Positions 51,378 to 63,329 are shown, numbered from the stretch's first letter. The stretch: DNA of 64,000 nt from Pseudomonas sp. B21-056 (GCF_026016325.1 NZ_CP087203.1:682001-746000); one strand, 5' to 3'. Notes: generated from the sequence alone by a model not told the origin. Numbers and translations: made by a program.

Positions 51378-52256
51378 CTAGCGCCGACGTCCGGTGATGC
51401 GCACCCAGCCATCACGATTGGCGATCGGGTCCAGGTCAAAGTCGGCGGCATAAGCGGCGGCGACTTCCTCACCCTGTTCGGCCAGGATGCCCGACAGCGC
51501 CAGTCGCCCGCCCGGCTTGACCAGGCCCGACAGTTGCGGTGCCAGGGAAACCAGCGGTCCGGCGAGGATATTGGCCACCAGTACGTCGGCCTGGACCTGG
51601 GGCAGGTCCTGCGGCAGATAGAGCGGGAACAGTGCTTCGGCAATGTTGTTGCGCCCGGCGTTGTCACGGGACGCTTCCAGGGCCTGGACGTCGATGTCGG
51701 TGCCGACCGCTTCCCTGGCACCCAGCAGCAGTGCGGCGATGGCCAGGATGCCCGAACCGCAGCCGAAGTCGAGCACATCGCAGCCCTTCAGGTCCTGGCC
51801 GTCGAGCCATTCCAGGCACAGCGCGGTGGTCGGGTGGGTGCCGGTACCGAACGCCAGGCCCGGGTCCAGCAACAGGTTGACGGCGTCCGGTTCCGGCGCC
51901 GCGTGCCAGCTCGGTACGATCCACAGTCGCTGGCCGAAGCGCATCGGCTGGAAGTTGTCCATCCAGCTGCGTTCCCAGTCCTGGTCTTCGATCACTTCGC
52001 TGTGGTGTTCGGGCAGCGGGCTGCCGGTCAGCAGTTCCAGGTGGGCCAGCACGCTGGCCGCTTCGGTGCCACCTTCGAACAGGGCCAGCAGGTGGGTATG
52101 GGACCACAGCGGGGTGGTATTGAGTTCCGGCTCGAAGATCGGCTGGTCTTCGGCGTCCATGAAGGTGACCGATACGGCGCCTACTTCAAGAAACGCATCT
52201 TCGTAGGTTTCGGCTTGTTCCGGGCTGATGGCCAGACGTACTTGCAGCCAAGGCAT
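51378..52256 (-). CDS. prmA: Ribosomal protein L11 methyltransferase
   Basis: 292 residues from the ATG at 52256, the usual size; the frame open further upstream overlaps the toxin-like gene and is not coding. [16 protein letters not shown], the SAM loop [20 protein letters not shown] and ANILAGPL are typical. It trimethylates L11 at several amino groups. Confidence 0.97.
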   Translation of the reverse strand: MPWLQVRLAISPEQAETYEDAFLEVGAVSVTFMDAEDQPIFEPELNTTPLWSHTHLLALFEGGTEAASVLAHLELLTGSPLPEHHSEVIEDQDWERSWMDNFQPMRFGQRLWIVPSWHAAPEPDAVNLLLDPGLAFGTGTHPTTALCLEWLDGQDLKGCDVLDFGCGSGILAIAALLLGAREAVGTDIDVQALEASRDNAGRNNIAEALFPLYLPQDLPQVQADVLVANILAGPLVSLAPQLSGLVKPGGRLALSGILAEQGEEVAAAYAADFDLDPIANRDGWVRITGRRR

Positions 52257-52481
52257 GGCGGGCACCTTTGGAAATAAATCTACAGGAAGCAGCCCAAGGC
52301 TGCGAAAGCTGCGCAGTGTACGCCAGGTTGCCGTCAAAGTGGATAAGCCCGGTGGCCGTGCGGTTGATTCCGAGCACCGCTCACCAACGCCGTCCGGCGG
52401 GGTGTTTCGATATATATATGTATGACATGGAGGTGTTATCCGGCGGATAAGGTGAGGGTCCACACAACAGGGAGGAACGTG
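52257..52481. other. Divergent spacer between prmA and the second toxin gene
   Basis: 225 bases. An alternating CGATATATATATGTATGAC stretch near 52408-52427 lies 55-75 bases before the toxin start and is a plausible promoter area, although no paired -35/-10 is convincing. No ORF. Confidence 0.4.
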
Positions 52482-55400
52482 ATGGACAACACCGCCGAAG
52501 GGCAAAGCAAGGTGAATGGCGCGGGGCCGGTATCTACCCCACAGACGGAAACCGCACAAGCCGTTCTGGAAAGACTGGCGCGCTGGAAGGCCATTATCGA
52601 CACGCGATTGCAGGCTCAGATGAGCTTGCTGGAAGTGCTGGAAGAGTATCTGTTGGTCGAACTGCGTACCCGTTATCAGGAAGGCAATATCGATCCACAC
52701 TTCATCGGCACCCTGCTGGACACGGTGCTGCAACGGATGATCGACGACAAGCCGTTGGTGCCTGACGAAGAACAGGACATCCCCGCCCGTTGGCCTGGCG
52801 GCGCCGATCTGGGGTTCGCGGCCGAACGTCGGGAGGTCATTGTCCAGGTGGTGGAATCCGTCGCCTGGGGCGGCATTCAGCACTATAAGGACTACCTGCG
52901 TCGTTATTGGCGCATGACCGCAGGCGACGTCTCCCTCGAGGGCGTGGTCCAGCAGAAACTGAATGAGCACATGACGGCCATCGACAGGATTTTTCAGCCT
53001 GAGCAACTGGCAGGGCTGGACGTCGATGAGCTGCGAGAACGCATCGAAACGCTCCAGGACGCCTGGCGTCGCATGGGGGAATTGACTGCACTGGCCACCG
53101 CGCAGGAGCGCCGGGATCTCGATGCGTTGGCACGTTTGCAGCTGCCTCATTGGCTGCGGGTGTTGGACGAGCCCGAGCGAGCGTCGCTGCAGGTGCTTCA
53201 GGAACGGACCTCGCAGGCGCAGGCACGGGTCGATGAATGGCTCGATGGCTTGGGCTCGCTACGAGCCTTCGCCCGACAACAGGCCAAGGCGTATGTCAGG
53301 CATGAGCTGGACATGGACGTCGAGCCGGACAGCGTTCGGGTGAGGCTGCGATGGAGAACGGTGGTTGACCAGCCCATACAACGTCACAGCCTGAGCGACT
53401 TGCTGGCGGCGGGCCCGGTAAGGTCGGATGCCGTGTCGGTACTGCTGGTGGAAAACGGCGCGATGCTGCGCAACCAGCCCCTTTCCTCAGCTTTTGTCGG
53501 CCAGTTGTTGGCGGACGTGGATGCGCCCGCCGGGTACTTGCAGGCGCTGACTGATCGATACGATCGGGCGGATCTGAAGCGTGCCATGTTCGATTGGCTC
53601 GCGGCCCGACTGCGGCAAAGCGCGTTCGTGGCGCGTTGCGCGGGGCATCTGAAGGCGGTCAATCATGACGCGCTCAAAGCCCTGTGGGAGGACGAGGAGG
53701 CTGACGGCTACGCCGGCCAGTTGCGTGTCACGGGTCTTGCGCTGCCAAATGGCTCGAGGTGTGCCGACCTGTTGCTGTTTTTCCGCGAGGACATGCAAGG
53801 TGACCTGTTGCTGTATGCCCCCGCCAAGCCGGATGGCCAGGAGTGGATCGAGCTGCCGTCGATGTGGGCCGTGAGCGTGGAAATAGGCGCATGGACCCGG
53901 AATGAGGCTGGGCGCGAGTACCTGTCGCAGCAACTGTCCCCCAATGATCGCGAGATGGCCCGGGAATACTTTGCCCGCGTGCTGGACAAGCCGGTTTCCT
54001 GGGATTCGGGCAAGGACCTCAGATCGGGGGCGATGGGGTTCAGGGCCTGCCTGGAAGACGCCGTGACCATGGGGCTGGCCAATAACCTGGCGCAGGTGCA
54101 GTTGGACGAGTCGCCTCGCTGGTACTCCGCCCTGCCGCTTGAGTCCCGTCGCAACATCAGCAGTTTGAGTCAGGAGCTGCTGGTTCATCAGAGGGCATTC
54201 AACGAGCAACTTGCGGATTTTGAAGTCTTCGCGGACTTCGCCAAGCGCACCATCGCGCAGGCGATCGCGCCATACCTGCGCAGCAAGGGCGTCCTGGCGT
54301 CGGTCGATCCCGCCACCATCCTCATCGACTACAGCCCGGGGCTTGCAGGCCGTGACACGCGGACCGCGAGCCTGCTGGATCTTGTCATCCATGGGTACGA
54401 CGACAACTCGGGTATCGACAATCCCCGCAAAGGCGTGCGCTCCTCGGTCGGGCAGGACCTGCGGCAGGTCCGCAGTGCCGAGCTGGCGCTCTATATCCGT
54501 CGGGCTTATGTAGGGGAAAATTATGGGAAACAGATCCGCGCCCGGTTCCTCAACGTTGACTCTGCGGACTATGCCAAGCGCCGCAATACCTACCGTCACA
54601 TGTTGCTGATCCGCATGGACCGGGATCTGCGTGTCGCGAAGGGCAAGTGCCTGGTGGACGATTCGGAGTTCTGGTGGCTTACCCGGCAAGTCACCCTGCT
54701 GGGGGAGCCGGTGCCGGTGTCCGGCCCTGAATATCCGGGGGCTGCGGTGAAACGAGAGGGTGTGGTCAGGTTTACTGTCGACGGACATGTCGTATTGGGC
54801 GTTTACGTGTTCACCTACTTCGAGCCGAAACGTTCATCCTGGCTGTACACGCCCGACGCGCCGGATGGCGTCCTGTTTCGCCGGTATCGGGATTTTTCCG
54901 CCGGGGTCGCTGCGCAGCTGCATGATTACGTACTGGGCCGGGTGGCACTCACTGCCAGGGGAAAAGTACGGCGCTCGCTGGAGGCCCTGGCGACGGCGAG
55001 CACTCGCGTCGATACGTTGCGCGAACTCAATCGGGTGATCGATATCCGGGCCGAGTTCGATGCCTATATCGAGCGCAGCGTCACTGATGTGGAGGATGTC
55101 ACCACCAGCCGTACCAAAGTGATCGAGGGCCAGGTCATCAAGGGCCTGCTCTTTGCGTCAGCCCCGGTATGCATGGTGTATCCCCCTTTTGTCCTGCTGC
55201 TGGATATCGCCCTCATTACCGTCAGTTCCGGGCAGGCCATCGAGGCGCATGTCCAGGGCGACACGGAAAGCGCCCTGTGGCATTGGATGTTCGCGGCCTG
55301 GGGAGCGTTGTTCGCCGCGTTTGGGCCGCAGATCGTGGGCGCTGCCAGGCGTCTGACGCAGGTCGTGAAGCCTGCATCGTTGTCCGCCCGACGCTTGAGG

Positions 55401-56435
55401 CATGCGGCCTCGGTTGCTGCCAAAGAGAGTGATCCGACGCTGCGGCCCATACGCTTCAAGCCCCATCAGGCCATCAAGGAAGTGCCAGCAAATCTGACAG
55501 AGGTGACTGCGCAGGGCATTTTCAAGGGCACCTGGCGTAGCCCGTCCAGTGCGTCACAGCCGCGGGACATCTACTTCATCAAGCGCAAGGGCAGGTACTA
55601 CCGGGTGAAGAAGGATCCTTCTTCTGACGGTCTGCGCCTGGTGGATGCCAGGAATCCCGGGGCGCTTTATCAGGAACCCCTGCGTCGGCTGCCGAATGGC
55701 AAGTGGGTCTACAACAGGCCGGGCTTGTTGGGTGGAAACGGCGAGGTGTCCTACCTTGGGCGCGTGAATGACTTGCGGGAGGTGTTTGCTGGTCATGTCT
55801 TCCCGGATGTCTCAAGGGGAGCGTTGCAGGGCGAGGCGGTGGTGGCGAGGTTCAGCGAGGCGGTCGCGGACAACTATCTGTTTTCCCTGAACGCGCAGAC
55901 CTGCGTGATCGCTTCGCTGTACAACCCGACCACCAGGATGGGGGCCGTCATTCACTTCGATCACAATATCCGTGCGCTGATCGAACGCTGTCTGCGGGAC
56001 GTGACGCAGCGCCTGGGCGGAGCGGCGCAGGATATTCGTGCCAGTCTGGTGGGCGGGGATTGGCTGACCGGCACTGACATCGGCGGGCGGGTCAGGTCGG
56101 CAATGCGGCGCCAGGGCCTGCAACCCACGTGGGATCACTGGTCGTACTCGTCCTGTTTTGGCAATACCTATGGTGTCGCGCTGGATCTGCGCAGTGGCGT
56201 GACTTCGGTGTTCAAGACATCGCGGGGCCAGGTCGAACGCTACTACATACCGGTGCTGGCGCGAGCGAAAAAGAGCGCCGACCCGGTGTCGGTGCGAGCA
56301 CGGGGGTTCATGAGGCGCGTGCGCAACGAGCCCCTGGTGGCCAATTCCAGTGGTGCCATCAGCACGGGGCAGGGGAGGCCGGTGACTTCGGCGCAGATCG
56401 AAGCGCAAGCCTTCCCGACGGTGGTGTTGAGCTGA
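52482..56435 (+). CDS. Large DUF6543 (dermonecrotic-toxin-like) protein with C-terminal CheD-like deamidase domain
   Basis: 1317 residues from the ATG at 52482 (GGGAGGAA seven bases upstream). No signal peptide. Helical N terminus (about 20-300); the body contains the family hallmark [20 protein letters not shown] at about 776-795 and matches Pseudomonas DUF6543/dermonecrotic-toxin N-terminal proteins. Two hydrophobic segments follow (about 888-917 and 930-955), possibly for membrane insertion. Residues about 1125-1245 resemble CheD: C1141 and H1158 ([19 protein letters not shown]) are 17 apart, as C27 and H44 in Thermotoga CheD, followed by LVGGD and [15 protein letters not shown] as in CheD's IAGGA and IGARN region. 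CheD, CNF1 and BLF1 are glutamine deamidases, so a toxin that deamidates a host protein is likely; target unknown. It lies alone between prmA and accC, pointing the opposite way. Confidence 0.8.
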   Translation: MDNTAEGQSKVNGAGPVSTPQTETAQAVLERLARWKAIIDTRLQAQMSLLEVLEEYLLVELRTRYQEGNIDPHFIGTLLDTVLQRMIDDKPLVPDEEQDIPARWPGGADLGFAAERREVIVQVVESVAWGGIQHYKDYLRRYWRMTAGDVSLEGVVQQKLNEHMTAIDRIFQPEQLAGLDVDELRERIETLQDAWRRMGELTALATAQERRDLDALARLQLPHWLRVLDEPERASLQVLQERTSQAQARVDEWLDGLGSLRAFARQQAKAYVRHELDMDVEPDSVRVRLRWRTVVDQPIQRHSLSDLLAAGPVRSDAVSVLLVENGAMLRNQPLSSAFVGQLLADVDAPAGYLQALTDRYDRADLKRAMFDWLAARLRQSAFVARCAGHLKAVNHDALKALWEDEEADGYAGQLRVTGLALPNGSRCADLLLFFREDMQGDLLLYAPAKPDGQEWIELPSMWAVSVEIGAWTRNEAGREYLSQQLSPNDREMAREYFARVLDKPVSWDSGKDLRSGAMGFRACLEDAVTMGLANNLAQVQLDESPRWYSALPLESRRNISSLSQELLVHQRAFNEQLADFEVFADFAKRTIAQAIAPYLRSKGVLASVDPATILIDYSPGLAGRDTRTASLLDLVIHGYDDNSGIDNPRKGVRSSVGQDLRQVRSAELALYIRRAYVGENYGKQIRARFLNVDSADYAKRRNTYRHMLLIRMDRDLRVAKGKCLVDDSEFWWLTRQVTLLGEPVPVSGPEYPGAAVKREGVVRFTVDGHVVLGVYVFTYFEPKRSSWLYTPDAPDGVLFRRYRDFSAGVAAQLHDYVLGRVALTARGKVRRSLEALATASTRVDTLRELNRVIDIRAEFDAYIERSVTDVEDVTTSRTKVIEGQVIKGLLFASAPVCMVYPPFVLLLDIALITVSSGQAIEAHVQGDTESALWHWMFAAWGALFAAFGPQIVGAARRLTQVVKPASLSARRLRHAASVAAKESDPTLRPIRFKPHQAIKEVPANLTEVTAQGIFKGTWRSPSSASQPRDIYFIKRKGRYYRVKKDPSSDGLRLVDARNPGALYQEPLRRLPNGKWVYNRPGLLGGNGEVSYLGRVNDLREVFAGHVFPDVSRGALQGEAVVARFSEAVADNYLFSLNAQTCVIASLYNPTTRMGAVIHFDHNIRALIERCLRDVTQRLGGAAQDIRASLVGGDWLTGTDIGGRVRSAMRRQGLQPTWDHWSYSSCFGNTYGVALDLRSGVTSVFKTSRGQVERYYIPVLARAKKSADPVSVRARGFMRRVRNEPLVANSSGAISTGQGRPVTSAQIEAQAFPTVVLS

Positions 56436-56448
56436 TCGGTTGGCAGGC

Positions 56449-56485
56449 AAAAAAAGACCCCGGCCAAAGGACCGGGGTCTTTTTT
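56449..56485. terminator. Bidirectional rho-independent terminator
   Basis: AAAAAAGACCCCGG-CCAAAGGA-CCGGGGTCTTTTTT: an 8-bp GC stem with A and T tracts on both sides, between the convergent toxin-like gene and accC. It can end both transcripts. Confidence 0.92.
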
Positions 56486-56500
56486 ACATCACTTGGGACA

Positions 56501-57856
56501 TCAAGCCTCGTGGGCCAGCTTGTGTTCCAGGTAATGGATGTTGACGCCGCCTTCGCAGAAGCCTTTGTCACGGACCAGATCGCGGTGCAGCGGGATGTTG
56601 GTCTTGATCCCGTCGACCACGATTTCGTCCAGCGCATTGCGCATGCGCGCCATGGCTTCGTCGCGGGTCGCCCCGTAGGTGATCAGCTTGCCGATCAACG
56701 AATCGTAGTTCGGCGGAACGGCATAACCGCTGTACAGGTGCGAGTCGACGCGAACGCCATTGCCGCCCGGTGCATGGAAATGCTTGACCGTGCCTGGGCT
56801 TGGCATGAAGGTTTTCGGGTCTTCGGCGTTGATCCGGCATTCCAACGCGTGACCGCGGATGACCACGTCATCCTGGGTGAACGACAGCTTGTTGCCGGCG
56901 GCGATGCTGAGCATCTCCTTGACGATGTCGATACCGGTGACCATTTCCGAAACCGGGTGCTCCACCTGAACACGGGTGTTCATTTCGATGAAGTAGAAAC
57001 GACCGTTCTCGTAGAGGAACTCGAAGGTACCGGCACCGCGGTAGCCGATGTCGATGCACGCCTTGACGCAGCGCGCCAAAACTTCCTGGCGGGCCTTCTC
57101 GTCGATGCCCGGTGCCGGCGCTTCTTCGAGGACCTTCTGGTGACGACGTTGCAACGAGCAGTCGCGGTCGCCCAGGTGGATGGCCTGGCCTTGTCCGTCG
57201 GACAGTACCTGGACTTCGACGTGGCGTGGGTTGGTCAGGAATTTTTCCAGGTAGACCATCGGGTTGCCGAACGCCGCGCCTGCTTCGGAGCGGGTCAGTT
57301 TCGCCGAGGAAATCAGATCTTCTTCCTTGTGTACCACGCGCATGCCACGACCACCGCCGCCGCCGGCGGCCTTGATGATCACCGGGTAACCGACTTCACG
57401 ACCGATGCGCAGGGCGGTTTCTTCGTCTTCAGGCAGCGGGCCGTCGGACCCCGGAACGGTCGGCACGCCGGCAGCGATCATGGCGTGCTTGGCCGAAACC
57501 TTGTCGCCCATCAGGCGGATGGTTTCGGCCTTCGGGCCGATGAAGGCAAAGCCGGAGTTCTCGACCTGTTCGGCAAAGTCGGCGTTTTCCGCCAGGAAGC
57601 CGTAGCCCGGGTGAATGGCGGTGGCGCCGGTCACTTCGGCAGCGGCAATGATCGCCGGGATGTGCAGGTAGGAGTGCGCGGCAGACGCCGGGCCGATGCA
57701 GACGGATTCGTCTGCCAGGCCCAGGTGCATCAGCTCTTTGTCGGCCTTGGAGTAAACGGCGACGGTCTTGATGCCCATCTCTTTGCAGGCACGCAGGATC
57801 CGCAGTGCGATCTCGCCGCGGTTCGCGATCAGGACTTTTTCCAGCTTCGCAGTCAT
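56501..57856 (-). CDS. accC: Acetyl-CoA carboxylase, biotin carboxylase subunit
   Basis: 451 residues from the ATG at 57856 (family length). [20 protein letters not shown], the ATP-grasp loop [16 protein letters not shown] and [18 protein letters not shown] are diagnostic. It carboxylates biotin on AccB in the first committed step of fatty-acid synthesis. 17 bases after accB. Confidence 0.98.
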   Translation of the reverse strand: MTAKLEKVLIANRGEIALRILRACKEMGIKTVAVYSKADKELMHLGLADESVCIGPASAAHSYLHIPAIIAAAEVTGATAIHPGYGFLAENADFAEQVENSGFAFIGPKAETIRLMGDKVSAKHAMIAAGVPTVPGSDGPLPEDEETALRIGREVGYPVIIKAAGGGGGRGMRVVHKEEDLISSAKLTRSEAGAAFGNPMVYLEKFLTNPRHVEVQVLSDGQGQAIHLGDRDCSLQRRHQKVLEEAPAPGIDEKARQEVLARCVKACIDIGYRGAGTFEFLYENGRFYFIEMNTRVQVEHPVSEMVTGIDIVKEMLSIAAGNKLSFTQDDVVIRGHALECRINAEDPKTFMPSPGTVKHFHAPGGNGVRVDSHLYSGYAVPPNYDSLIGKLITYGATRDEAMARMRNALDEIVVDGIKTNIPLHRDLVRDKGFCEGGVNIHYLEHKLAHEA

Positions 57857-57873
57857 CAAAGGCTCTCCGCGGT

Positions 57874-58338
57874 TCAAACGATGGTGAACAGCGGTTGGTC
57901 GTACTCAACCGGCTGGCCGTCTTCAACGAGGATGGACTCGATCACACCGCTGGTTTCAGCTTCGATGTGGTTCATCATCTTCATGGCTTCGACGATGCAC
58001 AGGGTGTCGCCTTTCTTCACGGTCTGGCCCACTTCAACGAAGGATGGCGAGGTTGGCGAAGACTTGCGATAGAACGTGCCCACCATTGGCGAACGGGCGA
58101 CGGTGCCGTTGAGCGCAGGCGCGGCAGGTGCTGCTGGAGCAGCGGCAGCCACTGGAGCGGCAGCGGCGGCAGGCGCGGCAACCGGAGCCTGCATCGGCGC
58201 AGGTGCGTAGTACGGCTGAGCCGGAGTCTTGCTGTGACGGCTGATACGTACGGACTCTTCGCCTTCCTTGATCTCGAGCTCGTCGATGCCGGACTCTTCC
58301 AGCAATTCGATCAGTTTCTTAACTTTACGGATATCCAT
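57874..58338 (-). CDS. accB: Biotin carboxyl carrier protein
   Basis: 154 residues: an N-terminal helix region, an Ala/Pro-rich linker (about 38-78) and the biotinyl domain with the modified lysine in [12 protein letters not shown]. Carries CO2 between AccC and the transferase AccAD. Operon with accC. Confidence 0.98.
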   Translation of the reverse strand: MDIRKVKKLIELLEESGIDELEIKEGEESVRISRHSKTPAQPYYAPAPMQAPVAAPAAAAAPVAAAAPAAPAAPALNGTVARSPMVGTFYRKSSPTSPSFVEVGQTVKKGDTLCIVEAMKMMNHIEAETSGVIESILVEDGQPVEYDQPLFTIV

Positions 58339-58386
58339 GAATCATCAACTCCCAAGGGTCGGTCAGGGGCGTTTAACGCTTGTTGT

Positions 58387-58839
58387 TCAAGCTGTTGCCT
58401 GGTTTTCAAGCTGCTCTAGGGCGGCCTCCAGGGCCAGTCGGTAACCGCTGGCGCCAAGGCCGCAGATCACTCCCACCGCGACATCGGAGAAGTAGGAGTG
58501 ATGGCGGAAAGGTTCGCGTTTGTGCACGTTGGACAGATGCACTTCGATGAATGGGATGCTCACCGCCAGCAGCGCGTCACGTAATGCGACACTTGTATGC
58601 GTAAAAGCTGCTGGATTGATCAAAATGAAGTCCACGCCTTCGCCACGGGCGGCGTGGATGCGGTCGATCAATTCGTATTCGGCGTTGCTTTGCAGATAGA
58701 GCAGATGATGGCCGGCGGCGCGGGCCCGCTGCTCCAGGTCCTGGTTGATCTGGGCCAGTGTCACGGCTCCGTAGACGCCCGGTTCACGGGTGCCCAGCAG
58801 GTTCAGGTTGGGTCCATGCAGGACCAAAAGGGTCGCCAT
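58387..58839 (-). CDS. aroQ: 3-dehydroquinate dehydratase, type II
   Basis: 150 residues; [20 protein letters not shown] with the catalytic Tyr, [16 protein letters not shown] with the catalytic His, and [15 protein letters not shown]. Third step of the shikimate pathway. Upstream of accB, as in other pseudomonads. Confidence 0.97.
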   Translation of the reverse strand: MATLLVLHGPNLNLLGTREPGVYGAVTLAQINQDLEQRARAAGHHLLYLQSNAEYELIDRIHAARGEGVDFILINPAAFTHTSVALRDALLAVSIPFIEVHLSNVHKREPFRHHSYFSDVAVGVICGLGASGYRLALEAALEQLENQATA

Positions 58840-59383
58840 CCGCTGTTCCTTGTTATCTGTGAGCAGGTGTCAGAACCCGGCGACTATGCCGCAAAGCCTT
58901 AATGACTGTCCAGTTCTCGGCAATAGCCAGCACGATGACCGATGTTTGCGAAAAATTTGTGACCATGGTTTGGGATCCGGTCACTGCTCCTTCACGGATC
59001 ACGCTGAACCCTGTGGGAGCCTGCTCGCGATGGCGACAGCACATTCAACACCCGATCAAGCTGACCCACCGCCATCGCGAGCAAGCTCGCTCCCACAAGG
59101 GATTGGTGGTGGGCATGGATATTGGGTTCACCCGAGATCAGGGTGGGAGCGAGCTTGCTCGCGAAGACGGCAGTACATCAGACATCCATGCAATCTGACC
59201 CACCGCCATCGCGAGAAGGCTCGCTCCCACAAGGGATTGGTGGTGGGCATGGATATTGGGTTCACCCGAGATCAGGGTGGGAGCGAGCTTGCTCGCGAAG
59301 ACGGCAGTACATCCGACATCCATGCAAGCTGACCCACCGCTATCGCGAGCAAGCTCGCTCCCACATGGGATTGTCGGTGGCAG
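58840..59383. repeat. Intergenic region with 134-base tandem REP array
   Basis: 544 bases without a gene. After about 170 bases of ordinary leader come REP cores in alternating orientation. A unit beginning CTGACCCACCGCCATCGCGA recurs at 59061, 59195 and 59329, an exact spacing of 134, with spacers AAGGGATTGGTGGTGGGCAT and ATATTGGGTTCACCCGAGAT. The third unit is partial and runs into the chemoreceptor gene end. Confidence 0.9.
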
Positions 59384-61330
59384 TCAAACCCGAAACGCCT
59401 GCACCGCCGTATGCAACTGCCCACCCAGCACCAGCAGATTCTCGCCCTGTTCCCGTCCCTGGCCGATACGCAGCAGGTTTTCCCCGCCCAGTTGGTGGAT
59501 CCGCTCGCTGTGATCGCGGATTTCGCTGACGGCGCCGCTCTGTTGGGCGGTGACTTCGGCGATGCGCACGGCGGTGTCGGCGATGGTCTGGATGGCGTCG
59601 ACGATTTTGTCCAGTGCGCCGTCGGCCGCTTGGGCCTGGTTGGCGGTGGCTTCGGCGTGTTCGACTTGGGCGCGCATGCCATCGACTGACTGGCGCGCGG
59701 CCAATTGCAGGCGGGCGATCAGGGTCTGGATCTCGGCCGTGGCCCCCGCCGTGCGTTGGGCCAGGGAACGGACTTCCTCGGCCACCACTGCGAAGCCCCG
59801 GCCCATTTCCCCGGCGCGGGCGGCTTCGATGGCGGCGTTGAGGGCCAGCAGGTTGGTCTGGTCGGCAATCGAGCGGATTACCGTCAGCACGCCGCCGATG
59901 GTGGCCGATTCCTCGGCCAACTGTTCGATCATCTGCGCGTTGCCTTGTACTTCGCCCACCAGCGCATGCAATCCGGTGAGGCTCAAGCCGATGACTTTCT
60001 GCCCCTGTTCCACGGCGTGCCCGGCGCTGCGGCTGGCGTCGGCGGCCTGGCTGGCATCGCCGGCCACCTGCTGGATCGTCGCTTCAAGTTCGCTGAGGGA
60101 ATCGCGGATCAGTGCCGTGTCGTCGGCCTGATACTCCGCGCCGCTGTGCATCTCGGCGCTGAGCTCGGCCAGGGTCCGGCTACTGCCGGCGACCTGTTCG
60201 GCGTTCAGGTGAATGGTGCCCACCAGGTCTGCCAGATAAGCCCGCAGCCGGTTGAGTGACGCTTCGATGTCTTGCAGTTCGCGATTGCTGGCGCCCACAT
60301 GGATGTCGCGGCTGAAGTCGCCTTCGGCCCAGGTCGACAGGGCCGGCGCCAAGTGCGTCAAGGTCCGGGCCAGACGTCGTTGCAAGGTGTCGATGAGCAG
60401 CGCGATCAACAGGATCAGACCGATCATCACTCCCTGGATCAACCGCACCTCGCCCTGAATCTGCCCGTGCTGGGCACGCACCACAGGCTCCAGGGCATCG
60501 ATTGCCTGTTGCACGTCAGCGGTTTTTACGTGGGTGGCATTGCTCAGTTCGGTGCGCTTCTGGATCAGTTCGCGAGTGCGCGCCAGTTCCGCCGGGTAGC
60601 GTCCGAGCAGGCTGTTGAGCTCGCGCTTGAGAGCAATGCCGGCGTCTTCGGCGACGGCTTTTTCCTGGTTTTCCAGGCCCATCAGCGCAGCGAAATCATC
60701 GCCGGCGGATTCGCTGCTGGTGGTCACGCCCAGCAGCGGCAGGCTGTCCAGTTGCTCGGCCTGTGCACGGATGCTTGCCAGTTCCCGCTCGACATCAGCG
60801 GCCAATTCGCTGCGCCCGCTGCTGACCAGTTTGTCCCGTGCCAGAGACAACCGAGCCAGGTGCTGCGACGCGGTGAATAACGGAGGCAAGTAGCCTGGGG
60901 CGCCATTGGCATACTGGGCGAGCTGGTCCAGATTGGCGCCCAGTTCACGTTCGGCCTGCAACAGCAACGCCTGAGGGTCGCCGGCCAGTTTGCCGGCGGC
61001 CAGCAGATCGGTCTTGCTGAAGCCGTCCAGGCTCGACAGGCTCGGCCGAAGCGTCTTGGCCAGTTGCGCAGGAAACTGCTCCAGGTCTTTTTGCAGGGTT
61101 TCGAGGGACTGGGTCGCCGCACTGAGGCGCAAGGCGTCGCCGCTGGCCAGGTAATCCTCGATATTGCGCGCCACCTCGCCCTGGAATTGCCGTGACAGGC
61201 CCAGGTAGCGCTCCATCAACAGGTAGGGACGTTCCAGGGCGGCCTGGGACCACCAGAGCGTGGCACCCAGGCCCAGGCACACGGCCAGCAACAACAGGGT
61301 ATTGAGGTTGGTCAGCAGTTTCAGGCGCAT
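59384..61330 (-). CDS. Methyl-accepting chemotaxis protein, CtpL-like
   Basis: 648 residues: first membrane helix (about 10-28), a large helical periplasmic sensor (about 30-300), second helix ([16 protein letters not shown], about 307-322), HAMP, and the methyl-accepting signalling hairpin with the invariant tip ([40 protein letters not shown], shown only in part as [20 protein letters not shown]). In P. aeruginosa the gene near aroQ and gcbA is ctpL, a phosphate/chloroethylene receptor; the ligand here is inferred from synteny only. 51 bases after gcbA on the same strand. Confidence 0.9.
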   Translation of the reverse strand: MRLKLLTNLNTLLLLAVCLGLGATLWWSQAALERPYLLMERYLGLSRQFQGEVARNIEDYLASGDALRLSAATQSLETLQKDLEQFPAQLAKTLRPSLSSLDGFSKTDLLAAGKLAGDPQALLLQAERELGANLDQLAQYANGAPGYLPPLFTASQHLARLSLARDKLVSSGRSELAADVERELASIRAQAEQLDSLPLLGVTTSSESAGDDFAALMGLENQEKAVAEDAGIALKRELNSLLGRYPAELARTRELIQKRTELSNATHVKTADVQQAIDALEPVVRAQHGQIQGEVRLIQGVMIGLILLIALLIDTLQRRLARTLTHLAPALSTWAEGDFSRDIHVGASNRELQDIEASLNRLRAYLADLVGTIHLNAEQVAGSSRTLAELSAEMHSGAEYQADDTALIRDSLSELEATIQQVAGDASQAADASRSAGHAVEQGQKVIGLSLTGLHALVGEVQGNAQMIEQLAEESATIGGVLTVIRSIADQTNLLALNAAIEAARAGEMGRGFAVVAEEVRSLAQRTAGATAEIQTLIARLQLAARQSVDGMRAQVEHAEATANQAQAADGALDKIVDAIQTIADTAVRIAEVTAQQSGAVSEIRDHSERIHQLGGENLLRIGQGREQGENLLVLGGQLHTAVQAFRV

Positions 61331-61381
61331 CGAAGGTCTACCGCAGCAGAATCGTAAGTGCCTGAATTTATTGCGTTTAAA

Positions 61382-63043
61382 TTACAGCTTTATGACTGAG
61401 TCGGTGGATTCCGATGAAAAAGTGGCACTTTGCCTTGCGCTCTGTACCCGGTTGCGACCGGCGTGCTTGGCGCGATACAGCGCTTCGTCCGCTTCGCTGG
61501 CCATCATCAGGCTGTCGGACTCCTCGCTCATCTCCACCACGCCGGCGCTGAAGGTGCACCATAGGTCATGGGGCTGGGCCGGATAGTGGATTTCGGCAAA
61601 GCGCTGGCGAATTTCATCCAGTACCGCGCAGGCGTCCTTGATGTCGGTGTCCGGCATGACAATGGCGAACTCTTCGCCGCCATAGCGGCCGATGAAGTCG
61701 GTCTTGCGCAGGCGCTGCTTGAGAAACAGCGCCAGGCTCTTGATCACCCGGTCGCCCATGGGGTGGCCGTGGCTGTCGTTGACCCGTTTGAAATGGTCGA
61801 TGTCCAGCATGGCAAAACTCAGGGGCTTGCCTTCGCGACGGGCGCGGAAGCAGCAGTCCTCGAGCAATTGCAGGATGTGGGTGTGGTTGTACAGGCCGGT
61901 GAGGCTGTCGCGCACCATCCGCGCCTTGAGGTTGCGGGCCCGCGCCGCACGGTTGCGCACGGTGGTGATCAGGTGCCGGGGCTTGATCGGCTTGGTCAGG
62001 AAGTCGTCGCCGCCCTCGCTCATGGCGTCGAGCTGCTTGTCCAGGTCATCTTCGGCGGACAGGTAGATGATCGGCACACTGACATAGCGGTCATTGTGGC
62101 GGATCACCTTCGCCAGTTCCGTGCCGGTGCAGGTGGGCATGTACATATCGAGGATGATCAGGTCGGGCTGGAAATCAGCCAGCTCGGCCATGGCCTGGAT
62201 CGGTTCGATCAGCGTGCGGGTCACGATGCCGGCACTGTTGAGCAGGCGCTCGGTGTGCAGGGCCTGGGCACGGGAGTCATCGATGATCAGCACTTTATAG
62301 GGCTCGTACTGGGCGACGCAGGTCAGCACCTCGATCTTTTCCAGCAGACTCGATGCGTCGAGGGTACCGGTGAGGAACTCCTGCCCGCCGGCGCGCACGG
62401 CCGCCAGACGTGTCGGGGTATCGGTTTCCAGTAGGCTGAAGAACAACAGCGGCATGGGCTGTTCCAGGCCTTGCTGGGCTTCGGCCGCCAGTTTCAGGCC
62501 GATGCCGGGGCCGCTGAAGTCCACATCCATGACAATCGCCGCCGGCAGGCGCTCGACCATCGAGGCGCGAAAGGCCGCGACACTCTCCAACGCCTGGGCG
62601 CTGAGGCCAAAGAATTCCAGTTGCTTGGCCAGGCGCTCGGCACGGTCATGGTCTTGCAGCAACACATAGATAGGTTTGCGCAACGGCGGCAAGAAGGTTT
62701 GTTCGAGCTGGTCCCCATGGCGCAGGCCCGTGCGGGACAGGCGCTGCATCAGGCGATTGATCTCGGTGATCAGGTGACTGCTCAGCCGCCCGCGATTGGC
62801 ATCCACCGCTTGCAGCGACTGACTGATGCCTTGAGCCAGTTGGGAATGCTCCGGCTGTTCGAAGCGCTCGGCAAAACGCAGCAGACGCAGATTGGCTTCG
62901 CTGAGCTCCGACAGATCAGTGCTGGACCATTCACTGCGTTGCAGGCGCTGCCATATCTCCAGGATCTGACGAGCCTGATGAATTACCCGCTGGGCAAAGT
63001 GGTGCTTGAGGCGCTCACGGCTGGGGTCTTCTGGCTCGGTCAT
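61382..63043 (-). CDS. gcbA: Diguanylate cyclase with two receiver domains, GcbA-like
   Basis: 553 residues: helical N terminus (about 1-125), a degenerate receiver (about 128-245), a canonical receiver (VLIIDDSRAQ..LIILDMYMPTCTG, about 253-370) and a GGDEF domain with active-site GGEEF (RYGGEEFAIVMPD) and an RxxD inhibitory site (RKTD) five residues before it. It would make c-di-GMP under feedback control. Architecture and place beside the CtpL-like receptor match GcbA, which promotes surface attachment in P. fluorescens. Confidence 0.9.
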   Translation of the reverse strand: MTEPEDPSRERLKHHFAQRVIHQARQILEIWQRLQRSEWSSTDLSELSEANLRLLRFAERFEQPEHSQLAQGISQSLQAVDANRGRLSSHLITEINRLMQRLSRTGLRHGDQLEQTFLPPLRKPIYVLLQDHDRAERLAKQLEFFGLSAQALESVAAFRASMVERLPAAIVMDVDFSGPGIGLKLAAEAQQGLEQPMPLLFFSLLETDTPTRLAAVRAGGQEFLTGTLDASSLLEKIEVLTCVAQYEPYKVLIIDDSRAQALHTERLLNSAGIVTRTLIEPIQAMAELADFQPDLIILDMYMPTCTGTELAKVIRHNDRYVSVPIIYLSAEDDLDKQLDAMSEGGDDFLTKPIKPRHLITTVRNRAARARNLKARMVRDSLTGLYNHTHILQLLEDCCFRARREGKPLSFAMLDIDHFKRVNDSHGHPMGDRVIKSLALFLKQRLRKTDFIGRYGGEEFAIVMPDTDIKDACAVLDEIRQRFAEIHYPAQPHDLWCTFSAGVVEMSEESDSLMMASEADEALYRAKHAGRNRVQSARQSATFSSESTDSVIKL

Positions 63044-63329
63044 TATCCTGACTACTTAGTTAGAAACATGCTGAGGTCGACTGGTGGCTCTATGCTAGCA
63101 TCTCTTTTCAAATGCATGAGTGTCGTACGTCAATAATCTACCCGGCAGCGACATTCAGTTTGTGACCGGTCGGTTTCGTAGGCCGATGGTCGCGCTTCCT
63201 TTATAGTTGCCATCCGACTGCCCCGCCTTGGCCGGCATGATCCGCGTAGCATTATCGCGTTTCAAATCAGGCACGATGGCGTAGGGTTGTGGTCGAACCG
63301 TGAACTCAAGTGATTGAAGGGACATCGCC

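Noticed and set aside
52257..53150. N-terminal extension of the prmA frame to 53150
   Set aside because: It runs antisense to the second toxin gene and PrmA is full length from 52256.
56129..58072. 647-codon open frame on the + strand overlapping the toxin end, accC and accB
   Set aside because: Antisense to two core genes and passes through a strong terminator hairpin.
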